A DNA stretch of 64,000 nucleotides from an uncultured Flavobacteriaceae bacterium (GTDB taxonomy: Bacteria; Bacteroidota; Bacteroidia; Flavobacteriales; Flavobacteriaceae), in the NCBI GenBank assembly GCA_937944485.1, contig CALDYU010000010.1:1-64000 (forward strand), in the 5' to 3' direction. Positions within the stretch are counted from its first letter, which is position 1, and each line of letters begins with the position of its first letter. Position numbers and translations under genes: made by a program. Positions 54,273 through 63,212 of the stretch are shown here, one piece after another. A model generated the notes under the pieces. It was not told the origin of the DNA. It ran no database searches and worked only from the letters and a program-made list of their open reading frames with translations.

Positions 54273-55010
54273 ATGATAATGATGATATTAATGGTAATTG
54301 CCATTGTGCTTGTTACTATTGGGGTTGTAATGTTAGTGGATAAATTTTTACCACAAAAAATGAAACCTATTGTTTCAATTGTTTTTGTTCTTTTATCTAT
54401 TCTATTTGCTTATCTGATTTATCAATCTATCAATGCACCTATAGTTTTTAAAGAAATAAAAGAAAAACGTTTTGCAAAAGCTATTAACAATCTAAAAGAT
54501 ATTAGACGCTCACAAGAAGCACATAAAAGTGTTAAGGGGCAATATACAAGTAGTTTTGACCAACTAGTGAAATTTGTTGAAAACGGAAAGTATACCATTA
54601 CGCAGCAAAGAGATTCTTCATTCATGCGTTTGGATAAGGCTTATGGAATTACTGTACAAGTTGATACCATTCTTATAGATACCCTTGGACAAGTCGCTGT
54701 GATTGATTCTTTATTTAAAAAAGATACACGTTATAAAACCATGATGAATGTTCCTGGTGCTGCCAATGGAGAAAAGTTCACTATGAAAGCAGATATTATT
54801 GACAAAGGGGGGTATAAAGTGCCTGTATTTGAGGCCAAAGTTGACAAAAAAGTGATTTTATATGACCAACCTAAAGATTTACAATCTCGTGAAAATGCGC
54901 AAATTGGTGTTGATGAGGTGAATGGTAAGTTCATAACCGTTGGCTCATTAACTCAAGTTAGTACAAGTGGAAATTGGCCTCCAATCTACGATAGAAAAGG
55001 TGACCAATAA
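54273..55010 (+). CDS. Uncharacterised membrane-anchored protein
   Basis: The 245-aa product starts with two membrane helices (MMILMVIAIVLVTIGVVMLV and VSIVFVLLSILFAYLIYQSI). A helical segment follows (AKAINNLKDIRRSQEAHKSV, GQYTSSFDQLVKFVENGKYT), then a beta-rich extracytoplasmic part. The HKSVKGQYTSSFDQLVKFV region resembles the start of type IV pilin/general-secretion pseudopilin bodies, where a similar phrase occurs, but no prepilin peptidase site is seen. It is conserved-looking and its function is unknown. It overlaps the DUF3822 gene by about 11 bp if that starts at GTG 55000. Confidence 0.75.
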   Translation: MIMMILMVIAIVLVTIGVVMLVDKFLPQKMKPIVSIVFVLLSILFAYLIYQSINAPIVFKEIKEKRFAKAINNLKDIRRSQEAHKSVKGQYTSSFDQLVKFVENGKYTITQQRDSSFMRLDKAYGITVQVDTILIDTLGQVAVIDSLFKKDTRYKTMMNVPGAANGEKFTMKADIIDKGGYKVPVFEAKVDKKVILYDQPKDLQSRENAQIGVDEVNGKFITVGSLTQVSTSGNWPPIYDRKGDQ

Positions 55011-55818
55011 TAGTCAAAACACAAAAACAAACCACGAATACAATAAACTGTCCGTTCAAGTTAGCTTGAATGGACTTTCTTTTTGTATTGTAGACACTAT
55101 TAAAAATACCGTTGTTTCCTTTGATCATCTAGTTTTTGAAAAAGAACGGACTCCATATGGCCTTGAAAAAGGTTTAGTTGCCCTATTCAAAAAACACAAC
55201 CTTTCGCATCAAACCTTTTGTGAAATTGTTGTTATACATCGAAATAGATTTTTTTCACTAGTACCAAAGCCTCTTTTTAATGAGGACGAATTGGCTAACT
55301 ATTTAAAGTTTAATACTAAGATATTAGCTAATGATCATTTGGCTTATGACGAGCTAGATAATTCAGATATCGTCAATGTATATGTGCCGTTTGCGAATGT
55401 GAACAATTACATTTTTGAACTTTTTGGAGCTTTTACTTTTATGCACTCTGGCAGCGTAATGATTAATTCTCTACACGGTCAGCGACATGATAAAAATCAA
55501 ATGTGTTATGTTTATGTTGCCGATAGTCAGCTAGAAATTACTATTATTTCTCAGAAAAAATTAATCTTTTATAATAGCTTTACTTTTTCATCAAAAGAAG
55601 ATTTTATCTATTATGTTCTTTTCACATTTGAACAGTTACAGCTTGATAATGAAAGTATAAAACTTAAGCTTTTTGGAGCCATTAAAGAAGATGACATCTA
55701 CTACAAGACATGCCATAAGTATATAAAAAATGTAAGTATTCATAAACCACCATTATCGGCTTATCCTATAGATCATCAAAACGCACCAATTGATTTTACT
55801 GTGCTAAATACACTTTAA
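55000..55818 (+). CDS. DUF3822-family protein
   Basis: The product is about 272 aa from a GTG at 55000. An upstream GTG at 54967 is also in frame but overlaps the preceding gene more. The protein is soluble, with an actin/ribonuclease-H-like strand order: LSVQVSLNGLSFCIVDTIKN, then DHLAYDELDNSDIVNVYVPF, then CYVYVADSQLEITIISQKK. This matches the Bacteroidota DUF3822 family, which usually sits next to rsmD, as here (the stop codon abuts the rsmD ATG). Function is unknown; an ATPase-type fold related to pilus assembly proteins has been suggested for similar folds. Confidence 0.8.
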   Translation: MTNNSQNTKTNHEYNKLSVQVSLNGLSFCIVDTIKNTVVSFDHLVFEKERTPYGLEKGLVALFKKHNLSHQTFCEIVVIHRNRFFSLVPKPLFNEDELANYLKFNTKILANDHLAYDELDNSDIVNVYVPFANVNNYIFELFGAFTFMHSGSVMINSLHGQRHDKNQMCYVYVADSQLEITIISQKKLIFYNSFTFSSKEDFIYYVLFTFEQLQLDNESIKLKLFGAIKEDDIYYKTCHKYIKNVSIHKPPLSAYPIDHQNAPIDFTVLNTL

Positions 55819-56358
55819 ATGCGCATCATTTCTGGCATCTATAAAAGTAGACGTATTCTTGCCCCATCGAAACTTCCTGTTCGCCCAACCACAGACATGG
55901 CGAAAGAAGCTCTTTTTAACATCTTAAATAATCGATACTATTTTGATGAAATTGCGGTACTAGATCTTTTCTCAGGCACTGGTAATATTAGCTATGAATT
56001 TGGATCTCGAGGAACAACAAAACTAACAGCCGTTGATGCTGATTTCGGCTGTATTCAGTTTATTGATAAAACGGCAATAGAACTTAGTTTACCTATCACT
56101 ACTATAAAAAGTGATGCTTATTTATTCCTTGAAAAAACGAATGCGCGTTTTGATATTATTTTTACCGATCCGCCTTATGATATGAGTTTAGAAGATTTTC
56201 AACGACTTCCAGATTTAATATTTGAAAACAAATTATTAAATAAAGGAGGACTCCTAGTCATCGAACATGGTAAACAAACCGATCTTTCTTCGCTACCCAA
56301 CTTCTCTGAAAAACGAAAATATGGAAGCAATGTATTTAGTTTTTTTGAGTCCGTTTAA
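55819..56358 (+). CDS. rsmD: 16S rRNA (guanine(966)-N(2))-methyltransferase
   Basis: The 179-aa SAM-dependent enzyme methylates G966 of 16S rRNA. It has the family start MRIISGIYKSRRILAP, PTTDMAKEALFNIL, SAM motif I VLDLFSGTGNISYEF and the catalytic motif TDPPYDM (NPPY type). The length is normal. It follows the DUF3822 gene without a gap. Confidence 0.95.
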   Translation: MRIISGIYKSRRILAPSKLPVRPTTDMAKEALFNILNNRYYFDEIAVLDLFSGTGNISYEFGSRGTTKLTAVDADFGCIQFIDKTAIELSLPITTIKSDAYLFLEKTNARFDIIFTDPPYDMSLEDFQRLPDLIFENKLLNKGGLLVIEHGKQTDLSSLPNFSEKRKYGSNVFSFFESV

Positions 56359-56394
56359 ATATTGCGAAATAATTTTAATCCACACTAAAGAGCT

Positions 56395-58074
56395 ATGAAG
56401 TATTTCGATAAAAAAGTAATAGCCTTAGCATTCATTTTTATACTTTATGCCCTAGCTTCTTGTAAAAAGAATATAGGAATAGCCGATCTTATTATAACCG
56501 ATGCTACCATTTGGACAGGTACAAACCCATCGCATACTGTGCAAGCTTTAGCCATTGCAGGAGACACTATTCTTGCTATTGGAACAAATGAAGAAATTGA
56601 AAATTTGAAAAGTACTTCAACTAAAGTAGTTAATGCTAAAGGTAAGTTTATAGTACCTGGGTTTATAGATACCCATGTTCATTTAATGATGGGTGGTAAT
56701 GCACTTTTAAGTGTTGAACTTAGAGATGCTAACACACCGCAAGAATTCGCAAAACGTATTGCTAACTATGCAGAAACTTTAGAAGTTGGTCAATGGATTC
56801 TGGAAGGTAATTGGGATCATACTCTTTGGGGTGGAGAATTACCAAATAAGGTATGGATAGATAAGTATACTAAAGATAAACCCACAGCCCTGTACCGTCT
56901 TGATGGGCATATGATTTTAGCGAATTCAGCAGCCCTTAAAATTGCAGGTATTGACAAAAACACTTTAAAATTAAATAGTGGTGAAATTGTACGTAATGCT
57001 GATGGCTCTCCGTCGGGAATCCTGAAAGGAAGTGCTATGAATCTAGTTTTGAATAAGATTCCTCCAATGCCCGAAATGCAAAAATTCACTGCTCTAAAAG
57101 CTGCACAGAATTACCTACTTAGCAACGGAGTTACTTCTGTTCATGATGTAGATAGTTTAGGAACCTATAATGCGGCAAAAAAAATAATGGCATCCGGGGC
57201 ATTGAAAATTCGTATGTATCTAGCTAAACCACTAAATCGGTGGAATCAAGACTTCGGAATGAGCACCGAAAATAATAAATGGATCAAAACAGGACTCCTT
57301 AAAGGTTTTGTAGATGGGTCTTTAGGTTCTCATACCGCAGCATTTCATTCAGATTATACTGATGTGGATGGAGATAGCGGTTTTTTTATCACCTCGGAAG
57401 AAAATTTAAATCAATGGATTTCAGAAGCTGATAAGACTAAGTTTCAAATAACAGTTCATGGTATTGGAGACAGAGCCATTCATACATTATTAAATATATA
57501 CGAACACGTCAGCACAAAAAATGGAATAAGGGATCGAAGATTTCGAGTTGAACATGCGCAGCATCTCGCGCCTGAAGATATTCAACGTTTTTCTGAATTA
57601 AATGTTATTGCTAGTATGCAGCCTTATCATGCAATTGATGATGGCCGCTGGGCAGAAAAATTAATAGGTGCCGAGCGTATTAAAACCACATATGCCTTTA
57701 GATCTTTATTGGATGCCAATGTTAAGATCGCCTTTGGTAGTGATTGGCCCGTAGCCCCAGCCTCACCTATTGATGGAATTTATGCCGCCGTCACACGTAG
57801 AACGTTAGATGATAAAAATCCTAATGGTTGGGTTCCGGAACAAAAAATAACTGTTGAAGAAGCATTACAGGCGTATACCAAAGATGCTGCCTATGCCTCA
57901 TTTGAAGAAAATAGAAAAGGAACCTTAGAAGTAGGTAAGTTAGCCGATTTCGTTATTCTAAGTGATGATCTTACTAAAATTGATCCTGTTGAGATACGTA
58001 ATGTTCAAGTTTTACAAACGTATGTAGGAGGCGAAAAACGCTATGAAAAAGCCACGAAAACTAGTGGGAAATAA
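56395..58074 (+). CDS. Amidohydrolase of the YtcJ type, lipoprotein
   Basis: The 559-aa protein has a lipoprotein signal (lipobox ALASC, Cys23), so it is membrane-anchored outside the cytoplasm. The metal-dependent hydrolase fold shows GFIDTHVHLMMGGN (HxH), VHGIGDRAIHTLL, VEHAQHLAPED and FGSDWPVAPASP. The C-terminal beta part holds KLADFVILSDDLTKI. The substrate is unknown; relatives act on amides, formamides or cyclic imides. It overlaps the pseudouridine synthase gene by 32 bp. Confidence 0.9.
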   Translation: MKYFDKKVIALAFIFILYALASCKKNIGIADLIITDATIWTGTNPSHTVQALAIAGDTILAIGTNEEIENLKSTSTKVVNAKGKFIVPGFIDTHVHLMMGGNALLSVELRDANTPQEFAKRIANYAETLEVGQWILEGNWDHTLWGGELPNKVWIDKYTKDKPTALYRLDGHMILANSAALKIAGIDKNTLKLNSGEIVRNADGSPSGILKGSAMNLVLNKIPPMPEMQKFTALKAAQNYLLSNGVTSVHDVDSLGTYNAAKKIMASGALKIRMYLAKPLNRWNQDFGMSTENNKWIKTGLLKGFVDGSLGSHTAAFHSDYTDVDGDSGFFITSEENLNQWISEADKTKFQITVHGIGDRAIHTLLNIYEHVSTKNGIRDRRFRVEHAQHLAPEDIQRFSELNVIASMQPYHAIDDGRWAEKLIGAERIKTTYAFRSLLDANVKIAFGSDWPVAPASPIDGIYAAVTRRTLDDKNPNGWVPEQKITVEEALQAYTKDAAYASFEENRKGTLEVGKLADFVILSDDLTKIDPVEIRNVQVLQTYVGGEKRYEKATKTSGK

Positions 58075-58966
58075 AAACCAAATCCATATCGCTAAAGCCC
58101 AAAAAACTCCTGTTAGGTTACAAGAATACGGGGTTGGTATTTTTCCTACTATTACTACAAAATCGGCGTTAAAAAAGGCATTAAAAAAAGAGCTAATCTC
58201 AATTGATGGTAAACTCGCTAAAACGGCAACCTTCATTTATGGCGGTGAGGTCATTAGGTTTAATACGCCGCCAGAAGAACGATTGAAAAGACCCTTTGTT
58301 CTGAAGCTAGAGATCATTTATGAAGATGATTACCTAGCGGTTATTCATAAACCTTCGGGAATTTTAGTAAGCGGAAATAGGTTTAAAACAATCGCCAACG
58401 CCTTATTACAAAATCTCAAAAAAAGTAAGCAGGTCGATGCCATTAAACCACAACCAGCACATCGATTAGATTTTGGAACTAGTGGCCTTTTGCTTATTGG
58501 AAAAACGAGCAGCTCGCTTACAGCACTAAACAGGCAATTTGAAAACAAAAAAATAGAAAAGTGCTACTACGCCATTGCCATCGGTACTATTAATAATCAC
58601 GGTACCTTAAACACGCAAGTTGATCACAAAGAAGCTATTGCCAACTTCGAAGTATTACAAACCATACCATCAGAAAGATTCAACTATCTGAACCTTGTAA
58701 GGCTCAAACCCGAAACGGGGCGAAGGCATCAGTTACGTGAACAATTATCAGCCATTGGAAACCCAATACTTGGTGATGCAAATTACGGAATCGATCAATT
58801 CTTATTAAAAGGCAAGGGTTTGTATTTACATGCTTTTTCTTTAAAATTTATACATCCGATCACAGCTGCTTCACTGTATTTTGAAAAAGAACTTCCATCA
58901 AAATTTAAGAAATTATTTTCTCGAAAAACATACAAATACAATATCGACCTATCTTCTCAGGAATAA
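58043..58966 (+). CDS. RluA-family pseudouridine synthase
   Basis: The 307-aa protein has an S4-like N-terminal part (about 30-80; SALKKALKKELISIDGKL). The RluA catalytic domain follows, with the active-site Asp in AHRLDFGTSGLLLIG and the block LKPETGRRHQLREQLSAIG. It isomerises uridine in rRNA or tRNA; the exact target is unknown. It is the last gene of the plus-strand group and convergent with the RNase P RNA gene. Confidence 0.88.
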   Translation: MKKPRKLVGNKNQIHIAKAQKTPVRLQEYGVGIFPTITTKSALKKALKKELISIDGKLAKTATFIYGGEVIRFNTPPEERLKRPFVLKLEIIYEDDYLAVIHKPSGILVSGNRFKTIANALLQNLKKSKQVDAIKPQPAHRLDFGTSGLLLIGKTSSSLTALNRQFENKKIEKCYYAIAIGTINNHGTLNTQVDHKEAIANFEVLQTIPSERFNYLNLVRLKPETGRRHQLREQLSAIGNPILGDANYGIDQFLLKGKGLYLHAFSLKFIHPITAASLYFEKELPSKFKKLFSRKTYKYNIDLSSQE

Positions 58967-58987
58967 CAATAAAATGATTTAAAAAAA

Positions 58988-59344
58988 GCAGGTCATAAGC
59001 CGGATTCTGTATCTCACTACTGAGCTCCTTATCATTTATCTCGCCTTTTAGTTGCCCAAAAGTTCTAACCGCCTACCCTTCGACTCGGGCGTACTACCCT
59101 CAAACATCGATTTACATGACGTTTCACCGCATAGAGTTTACCTGGTTTCACTACAGCCGAACTGTACTTGCTTTCTGTTGCACTTGTCCGCATCTTTCGA
59201 CGGACGGGTGTTACCCGCTATGCTGTACTTTGGTGTCCGGACTTTCCTCCTTGTCCCGAACTTGATTCGGGCGCTGAATGTATATTCGAAAATACACAAC
59301 AGTTACTGAAACTAGTTCAGTACACGGCGATAAGGTGACCTGCT
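58988..59344 (-). ncRNA. rnpB: RNase P RNA (bacterial type A)
   Basis: Read on the minus strand, the 5' part has AGCAGGTCACC and GAGGAAAGTCCGGACACC, the universal P4/CR-I hallmark. The 3' part ends with ACAGAATCCGGCTTATGACC followed by a T run. The two ends pair as P1 (AGCAGGTCA with TGACCTGCT). The length of about 357 nt fits. It is the catalytic RNA that trims the 5' leaders of tRNAs. A TACCTTTG box at 59350-59357 (minus strand) fits the -7 promoter element, 6 bp before the 5' end. Confidence 0.93.
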
Positions 59345-59349
59345 GAAAG

Positions 59350-59357
59350 CAAAGGTA
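59350..59357 (-). promoter_or_regulatory. -7 promoter element of rnpB
   Basis: TACCTTTG on the minus strand matches TAnnTTTG and lies 6 bp upstream of the expected RNase P RNA 5' end. No convincing TTTG -33 box was found at the normal distance. Confidence 0.5.
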
Positions 59358-59474
59358 GCTCAATACGCCATAATTGTTGATAAAAAGTCATTCAAACCTC
59401 TAGATTATTCTAAAATAGTAGGTAGCTATTTTTATATTTGTAAGCACTCATTTATGAGATAAAGAACAGGCTAT

Positions 59475-61460
59475 TTGGAACCCTTCATTGTATCAGCTCG
59501 AAAGTATAGACCCCAAACATTCAAAGATGTAGTTGGGCAACAGGCGATAACAAATACGCTGTTAAATGCAATCGAAAATAATCACTTAGCTCAAGCACTT
59601 TTGTTTTGTGGTCCCCGTGGCGTTGGCAAAACAACTTGCGCGCGAATTTTAGCGAAGCAAATCAACCAAGATGGTTCTCAAAATGACGATGAAGATTTTG
59701 CCTTCAACATTTTCGAATTAGATGCTGCTTCAAATAATTCTGTAGATGATATTCGCAACTTAATTGATCAGGTACGCATTCCGCCTCAAGTAGGAAAATA
59801 CAAAGTTTATATTATTGATGAGGTTCATATGCTCTCAGCATCAGCTTTCAATGCCTTTTTAAAAACATTAGAAGAGCCACCGAAACATGCCATATTTATT
59901 CTAGCTACAACGGAAAAGCATAAGATTATTCCGACCATATTATCGCGTTGTCAAATATTTGATTTTAAACGAATTACCGTCAATGACGCGGCTAATTATT
60001 TAAAGTATATTGCTAAAGAGCAAGGTATTGAAGCAGAAGACGATGCCCTACATATTATGGCTCAAAAAGCTGATGGCGCGATGCGTGATGCGCTATCTAT
60101 TTTTGATCGTGTTGTTAGTTTTTCTGGCAAACAATTAACTCGAAAAGCAGTTACAGAAAACCTCAATGTTCTTGATTTTGAAGTTTATTTTAATGCTACA
60201 GATCTCATTCTTAACCACCAGATTCCTAATCTTTTACTTTTATTCAATAAAATATTAGCATTAGGTTTTGAAGGCCATCACTTTATTAATGGTTTGGCCT
60301 CACATTTTAGAGATTTGATGGTTTGCCAGCACCAAAGCACCATCACCTTATTAGAAGTAGGTGAAGCTGCTAAAAAGAAATACTTCGATCAAGCCCAAAA
60401 AACTTCTCAATCCTTTTTATTGGAAGCGCTAAACATCGCAAATGATTGTGATTTAAAATATAAAACAAGTAAAAATCAACGTCTTTTGGTTGAGTTGACT
60501 TTAATGAAATTAGCGTCCATCAATTTTGATGGCGAAAAAAAAAACCTTGAGTCAATAAAATCTACTACTGATTTCATTGCTCCGGCATCTTTTTACGCGA
60601 ATGTACCTCCACCGAAATTAGAAGAAATATCGGTATCCGAAGAAAAAAAAGAAATACAGAGCGAGGCAAGTATATCGAGTTCTTCGAGCCAAGAAGTAGT
60701 TGCAACTCCTAAAGAAAATTATGACCACAGTAAAGAGATGATTGAAGCTTTGACAGCTGAAGAGCTTAAGGAAACCGGTACGCATCAAGAAGTCAGCCAA
60801 ACAAGCCGTGAAGCGGTACTACCAATTTCTAAAACTCCAGCTTTAGATACTGATACATCAACAAAATTAGCTGAAGATCAATCGGAAATAGCAGTTGTAA
60901 ATCCGATAACTTCTAGTACAGAAACGCAGGAAATACCGAAACCGATTAACATTGAGAAACCGATAACACCCAAGCCTCCTGCTATTAGTCTTGCTGAAAA
61001 AAGAGTTTCTGCCTTATCCATATCCAGTTTGAAGGCAAAAAAAGCGCACGAATTAAATCGAAAAGATGATTCGGTTGATGAAAGTAAATTACCTAAACAG
61101 GTCTTTACTGAGGCGTCTATGCAAGAACACTGGGCTGATTTCGTTCAAAAATTAGATGACGCCGGAAAAAAAATATTAGCATCTAATTTGAATGCAGATG
61201 TGCCGAAATTAAGAAATGAGACTACGATATGGATCGAACTGCCCAATGACACCATGAAAAAAGAGGTGGAGCGAGAGCAGTATGATTTAATGGAGTATCT
61301 AAAATCGAAATTGAACAATTATTTTATTGTTTTACAGATAACCGTAAACGAAGCGACAGCTAAAAAATTCGCATTTACTCCAGAGGAGAAATACCAAAAA
61401 TTAAAAGAAAAAAACCCGGCGATTGATCTGCTGCGAAAAGAATTTGATTTAGACCTTTGA
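59475..61460 (+). CDS. dnaX: DNA polymerase III subunit gamma/tau
   Basis: This 661-aa clamp-loader ATPase has a start FIVSARKYRPQTFKDVVGQQ, Walker A CGPRGVGKTTCARI, YIIDEVHMLSASAFNAFLK (Walker B), a sensor block TTEKHKIIPTILSRCQIFDF and ADGAMRDALSIFDRVV. Domain III and a long charged tau tail follow. The start is TTG at 59475. The usual zinc module of four cysteines between Walker A and the DAASN motif is absent: only KQINQDGSQNDDEDFAFNIF lies there. A TATATTTG box at 59433-59440 is the likely promoter. Confidence 0.95.
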   Translation: MEPFIVSARKYRPQTFKDVVGQQAITNTLLNAIENNHLAQALLFCGPRGVGKTTCARILAKQINQDGSQNDDEDFAFNIFELDAASNNSVDDIRNLIDQVRIPPQVGKYKVYIIDEVHMLSASAFNAFLKTLEEPPKHAIFILATTEKHKIIPTILSRCQIFDFKRITVNDAANYLKYIAKEQGIEAEDDALHIMAQKADGAMRDALSIFDRVVSFSGKQLTRKAVTENLNVLDFEVYFNATDLILNHQIPNLLLLFNKILALGFEGHHFINGLASHFRDLMVCQHQSTITLLEVGEAAKKKYFDQAQKTSQSFLLEALNIANDCDLKYKTSKNQRLLVELTLMKLASINFDGEKKNLESIKSTTDFIAPASFYANVPPPKLEEISVSEEKKEIQSEASISSSSSQEVVATPKENYDHSKEMIEALTAEELKETGTHQEVSQTSREAVLPISKTPALDTDTSTKLAEDQSEIAVVNPITSSTETQEIPKPINIEKPITPKPPAISLAEKRVSALSISSLKAKKAHELNRKDDSVDESKLPKQVFTEASMQEHWADFVQKLDDAGKKILASNLNADVPKLRNETTIWIELPNDTMKKEVEREQYDLMEYLKSKLNNYFIVLQITVNEATAKKFAFTPEEKYQKLKEKNPAIDLLRKEFDLDL

Positions 61461-61811
61461 TTGACGGGCTACCCACCAACCTCTAATACCTAATATCAAA
61501 AGTACGATTGCTATTATTAGAAGTCCGAAAGCTTCACGACCTTCTTCTACATTTTTAATTTCACCAACACCAATTGTAAAACCTTCAAACTCCTCAGGAT
61601 AGGTGTAAAAAAAACCAATTAAAGCTGCCACACCAGCGATTAAGGGTATTGAAAAAGAAATTCCTTTTAAGCCGAAAGTAAGTGAAATAACACCTGCAAT
61701 GCCCCATATAATCATCCAGATTAAGGCATCGGGATCATTATACTGTAAAGCGGCGGAAACTATAAATAGAATTCCGAATATAATGGCTAAAAAGTTAAAC
61801 AAGGCTTTCAT
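61449..61811 (-). CDS. TMEM220-like small membrane protein
   Basis: The 120-aa protein has four hydrophobic segments, starting MKALFNFLAIIFGILFIVSA. LQYNDPDALIWMIIWG, the conserved N-D-P-D phrase of the transmembrane 220 family, follows. Function is unknown. It overlaps dnaX by 12 bp tail to tail and follows the phosphodiesterase gene by 18 bp. Confidence 0.85.
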   Translation of the reverse strand: MKALFNFLAIIFGILFIVSAALQYNDPDALIWMIIWGIAGVISLTFGLKGISFSIPLIAGVAALIGFFYTYPEEFEGFTIGVGEIKNVEEGREAFGLLIIAIVLLILGIRGWWVARQSKV

Positions 61812-61829
61812 ATATTTTGATTTATTTTT

Positions 61830-63206
61830 TTATTCTGAAGTAACGTGTTTTCGAAGGAGTTGAAATACCGCTGTTGGCTTGATCATTTCATTAGTAATTA
61901 ACTCTGCAGTATTTGTAATAAAAACTGGATAATCTTCTTTAGATTCAGGAATTCTTCCATGTGAACCTTTAATCAATTCTGCCTTTAAAGGTATAATATC
62001 TAAAACTGTTCTGAAACCAAGTTTCTTTTTTAGCAACTTTCCTATCACCTTAGGCATCACAAAAGGATCTCTCGGGTCTGTTAACATTTCAACAGGATCA
62101 TAACCCGGTTTCTTATGTATATCAACCATACGCGCATAGTCTGGTGCTACACTATCATTAAGCCAAAAATAATACGTAAACCACGATTTTGCATCAGCTA
62201 CTGCAACCAAATCACCACAGCGTTCATGATTTAATTTAAATTTATCTAATTCTGAATCTGACAATACCTTTTCGACACCGTCAACTTTTTCTAGTAATGC
62301 TTTAACTTTAGAAAGCAAACGCTTATCATTTAAATAAATATGTGCAATTTGATGATCGGCAACTGCAAAGGCTTTACTTGCACCAGCATCGAGCAGTTCT
62401 AAGCCTCTTTCTAAACGAATATTCAGCAAGCCTTCCTTACGTAAAACACGATTCAAGTGAATCGGATTAGTTACATCGGTAATGCCGTATTCAGAAAGTA
62501 AAATAACCCGTGCATCTTGATGCTCATAATAATTCACCAACTGCTTTACAACCGTATCGATCTCTTGTAAGTCTTTCGAAATAATATCAAAATTAAGTCC
62601 GTGACGCTGTAAATTATAATCAAGATGGGGTAAATAAATTAAGGTCAAGGTCGGATCGTGTAATGCATCGGTTCGTAGGGCAGCATCTGCAATCCACTGA
62701 CTCGATTTTATGGATGTTTTAGGGCCCCAAAAATGAAATAACGGAAATTCACCTAAATCTTCTCGTAATGTATCCCGTAGTGCTGCTGGATGCGCATAAA
62801 AATCAGGAATTTTGCGGCCATCAGCTAAATAATTTGGTCTTGGTGTAAGGCTAAAATCGGCAGAAGAATACATGTTATACCACCAAAAATGATTCGCACA
62901 TGTAAATTCAGGATTTTCTTTCTTCAAGGCATCCCATATCTTTTCACTTTGAACTAATTTATTCGATTGTCGCCAAAATTTAACCTCGCACTCGTCTTTA
63001 AAATACCAACCATTACCAACGATGCCATGTTCTTGAGGGTACTTCCCTGTTAAATAAGTGGACTGCGCAGAACAAGTAACCGCAGGTAATACAGGTGTAA
63101 TATAGCTCGAAGAACCTCTTTTAAGAAAAGAAGCAATAAATGGCGTATAATCACCTATCAAACGCTTTGTTAAGCCAACCACGTTAATGACAACTGTCTT
63201 TTGCAT
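61830..63206 (-). CDS. Alkaline phosphatase / nucleotide pyrophosphatase family protein, EboF-like
   Basis: The 458-aa protein has the type I phosphodiesterase fold: Thr nucleophile region PAVTCSAQSTYLTG, GIVGNGWYF, LIYLPHLDYNLQRHG, VILLSEYGIT and KGSHGRIPE. No signal peptide is seen, so it may act in the cytoplasm. It sits 6 bp after an EboE-like gene. In Bacteroidota and cyanobacteria this type of protein is part of the ebo cluster, thought to help prenylated or scytonemin-type precursors reach the periplasm. The substrate here is unknown. Confidence 0.8.
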   Translation of the reverse strand: MQKTVVINVVGLTKRLIGDYTPFIASFLKRGSSSYITPVLPAVTCSAQSTYLTGKYPQEHGIVGNGWYFKDECEVKFWRQSNKLVQSEKIWDALKKENPEFTCANHFWWYNMYSSADFSLTPRPNYLADGRKIPDFYAHPAALRDTLREDLGEFPLFHFWGPKTSIKSSQWIADAALRTDALHDPTLTLIYLPHLDYNLQRHGLNFDIISKDLQEIDTVVKQLVNYYEHQDARVILLSEYGITDVTNPIHLNRVLRKEGLLNIRLERGLELLDAGASKAFAVADHQIAHIYLNDKRLLSKVKALLEKVDGVEKVLSDSELDKFKLNHERCGDLVAVADAKSWFTYYFWLNDSVAPDYARMVDIHKKPGYDPVEMLTDPRDPFVMPKVIGKLLKKKLGFRTVLDIIPLKAELIKGSHGRIPESKEDYPVFITNTAELITNEMIKPTAVFQLLRKHVTSE

Positions 63207-63212
63207 ACGAAT

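Noticed and set aside
59052-59309. Plus-strand open frame of 85 codons in the RNase P region
   Set aside because: It lies wholly within the minus-strand RNase P RNA gene, whose conserved elements explain the sequence.
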